From a bacterium (GTDB lineage Bacteria; SZUA-182; DTGQ01): a DNA stretch of 64,000 bases. The notes below the pieces were generated by a model. It had not been told where the DNA came from, did no database searches, and saw only the letters and a list, made by a program, of their open reading frames with translations. The stretch covers positions 21,550 through 85,549 of the forward strand of contig JBFLZW010000042.1 in assembly GCA_040755755.1 (NCBI GenBank), in the 5' to 3' direction. The position numbers and the translations under genes are program-made. Each line of letters begins with the position of its first letter. The first letter of the stretch is position 1. Shown in pieces: positions 62,759-64,000 of this stretch.

Positions 62759-63490
62759 TCAAGGCACGAACCCCGGACTTTGCGTGGAAAGATGAACTCT
62801 TCGCCGGCAGGGGTGCATTACCATAATTGCAAAAAATATGGGTTTCCCTGCATATTTATCTACAAATATTTTCCCACCAAAATCACCTGCCCCAACTGAA
62901 TAAACATAATTTCCACCGAAAAGATGCACGTCATCTTTATGAACATAGCTATTATCAATAAGAGGTTTTCCATCAGGCCCTATTAAGCCCTCATCAGGGG
63001 CAAGAAGGTCTTTTTCACGGAGCTCTTTTTCTAAAATTAGGATAACTTCTTCCAAGCTGAGCTCTTTTTCCACTGGATAGATAAACTTATCGATTCTCTT
63101 TAAATCAAATGACCGATAATCCAGTCTAACGATGGTTATTTTTACTTCTTCTCCTATTTCAGGAATGGATGATACTATAACTACCCATTCAGCGGTAGTA
63201 GGATCAAACGATCCTACAGTATATGGTTGCATAAGGATTACTATTGAATAAGCTTTTCCTGAAGTGACAAACCCTACTTCTTCAAGCCCCTTAACACTCT
63301 CCCAAATAGTTGGGGCATATAGTTTGAGTTCCTCTCTGATACGGTTATCTATAGTGTGATCTTCATAATACAGGTAAATATTCCCTTCAGGAGTGGACTG
63401 TGCCATTAAGCACCGAAAATTCAAGCCGATAACTGCGGCTACGACTATTACTTCTGTAACCAAAGCTATCAAAAATCTTTTACTATGCAT
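62759..63490 (-). CDS. Secreted protein of unknown function
   Basis: 243 residues from the ATG at 63490 (GGGAG upstream), which begins a signal segment (KRFLIALVTEVIVVAAVIGL). The mature part contains a negatively charged region (YPVEKELSLEEVILILEKEL) and GPDGKPLIDNSYVHKDDVHL, then FGGNYVYSVGAGDFGGKIFV. No known domain is recognised. The longer open frame to 63625 is unlikely because it would bury the signal sequence. The gene lies downstream of a dockerin remnant, in a region of repeats and mobile-element debris. Confidence 0.6.
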   Translation of the reverse strand: MHSKRFLIALVTEVIVVAAVIGLNFRCLMAQSTPEGNIYLYYEDHTIDNRIREELKLYAPTIWESVKGLEEVGFVTSGKAYSIVILMQPYTVGSFDPTTAEWVVIVSSIPEIGEEVKITIVRLDYRSFDLKRIDKFIYPVEKELSLEEVILILEKELREKDLLAPDEGLIGPDGKPLIDNSYVHKDDVHLFGGNYVYSVGAGDFGGKIFVDKYAGKPIFFAIMVMHPCRRRVHLSTQSPGFVP

Positions 63491-63507
63491 GGTAGTCTCC
63501 CAATCAA
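63483..63507. repeat. 25-bp direct repeat, upstream copy over the start of the secreted-protein gene
   Basis: Partner of 62672-62696. This copy carries the ribosome binding site and first codons of the secreted-protein gene at 62759-63490. Confidence 0.75.
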
Positions 63508-63582
63508 GTGCACACGATTCCGAAAGTGCAAGGCACATGGAAAGATGATGCCTCCCTTCGGCGTTCCAATTCACTCTATTTT

Positions 63583-63771
63583 TCATGAGCAGGGATTTGA
63601 CCGCATATAGCGCAGAAAAATGCACTGAGCATCCTCCGGGGTAATTCTGCCATCCCTATGGACATCAGAGCACTCAAGACAAGGGCCGGTTCCAAGATAG
63701 CATTTGAAAGCAAGCAGAGCATCCCTGGGAGTAATAAAGCCATCCCCGTTAACATCTCCTTTAATGCACCT
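63583..63771 (-). pseudogene. Dockerin type I-like domain, 5'-truncated gene remnant
   Basis: Two EF-hand-like repeats are visible: KGDVNGDGFITPRDALLAF and SDVHRDGRITPEDAQCIFLR, each with the Asp/Asn-x-Asp-Gly calcium-loop pattern of dockerin modules, and the gene ends a few residues later. Such domains usually close much larger secreted proteins. The frame is open upstream to 63924 without similarity and there runs into insertion-sequence-like repeats, so the rest of the protein has probably been lost. A tiny stand-alone dockerin protein starting at 63771 is the alternative. Confidence 0.55.
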
Positions 63772-63877
63772 CATACGGAAGAATCCTCCTGTTTTGGAAA
63801 AATGAGCTATATCACTCCCCAAGTTCTCCAATTTAAAAAGATAAACGGCACTTTCCTGTTCACTTTTGAGTTTTGAT

Positions 63878-63934
63878 TGTGATAATCTAAAATTCCCCCA
63901 TTTTAGGGGTTTGTGACAATGCAAAATTCCCCCA
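63878..63934 (+). mobile_element. Tandem terminal repeats of a probable insertion sequence (left end)
   Basis: Two 23-base copies, TGTGATAATCTAAAATTCCC (then CCA) at 63878-63900 and TGTGACAATGCAAAATTCCC (then CCA) at 63912-63934, lie 34 bases apart in the same orientation with three mismatches. Multiple terminal repeats of this sort are typical of IS21-like elements. The element would extend past the window. Confidence 0.45.
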
Positions 63935-63960
63935 CCCCTGACTGAAGTTTCCGGTATTAT

Positions 63961-64000
63961 ATGGGCAGAAAAAAACTAAAGACCATGATACCGGAGGCAG
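63961..64000 (+). CDS. Possible transposase start (cut by window edge)
   Basis: Thirteen codons are open from ATG to the window end (MGRKKLKTMIPEA). They lie immediately inside the presumed insertion-sequence end, and the basic start fits a transposase. An inverted pair CCGGTAT/ATACCGG spans the start. Too little sequence is present for a family call. Confidence 0.25.
   Translation, partial: MGRKKLKTMIPEA

Noticed and set aside
1-64000. tRNA, rRNA or other structural RNA genes
   Set aside because: No tRNA-like cloverleaf with TTCGA(A/T)-type arms or rRNA stretch was noticed, although a covariance search was not possible.

Overview
The window looks like a chromosomal piece of an uncultured, Gram-negative, anaerobically respiring bacterium. 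It has signal peptides, lipoboxes, a TolC homologue and a probable outer-membrane beta-barrel. It also has about 141 haem-binding motifs spread over ten multihaem c-type cytochromes. The lineage cannot be fixed from the sequence; a Desulfobacterota-, Nitrospirota- or Schekmanbacteria-like organism would fit.

Layout. (1) 1-18.4 kb, minus strand: the start of a GspE/PilB-type ATPase, a STAS protein, an HD-GYP protein, a receiver protein and a sensor kinase. These are followed by a housekeeping block: a CPBP-like membrane protein, a HEAT-repeat membrane protein, ruvB, ruvA, ruvC, a YebC homologue, an EF-G-like GTPase, an RluB-type pseudouridine synthase, scpB and purD. The block ends with an NtrC-type regulator and a PAS histidine kinase, which sit divergently next to the cytochrome cluster. 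(2) 18.6-58.5 kb, plus strand: a very large extracellular-electron-transfer cluster. It holds an OmcS-like hexahaem cytochrome between two NHL beta-propellers, a 2551-residue 27-haem protein with a duplicated haem-free C-terminal half, and an Fn3/Ig surface protein. It continues with a beta-barrel candidate, three CsgG/GNA1162-like proteins, a PpiC-type isomerase lipoprotein, further cytochromes with 5, 26, 16, 8 and 14 haems, and a YVTN-propeller lipoprotein. The last part is a three-gene membrane module (octahaem, cytochrome b, trihaem), a further NHL propeller and a 28-haem modular cytochrome. (3) 40.0-43.3 kb, inside that cluster: an AT-richer three-gene cassette (PD-(D/E)xK nuclease, unknown/winged-helix-like protein, P-loop ATPase) that is unrelated to cytochromes and looks like an acquired defence or conflict island. 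(4) 58.5-64 kb: palindromic repeats and a TolC/HlyD/ABC-ATPase exporter that lacks its permease. Then comes an eroded region with a frameshifted ORF6N gene ended by a long hairpin, a secreted protein of unknown function, a truncated dockerin-domain gene and what looks like the left end of an insertion sequence.

Working model (inference): the membrane module at 51.0-53.9 kb oxidises quinol and passes electrons to periplasmic cytochromes. The beta-barrel, lipoprotein cytochromes and propellers carry them across the outer membrane. The OmcS-like subunit and the giant cytochromes form the extracellular part. The PpiC isomerase and CsgG-like lipoproteins would help folding or export, and the divergent NtrC/histidine-kinase pair is the obvious candidate regulator.
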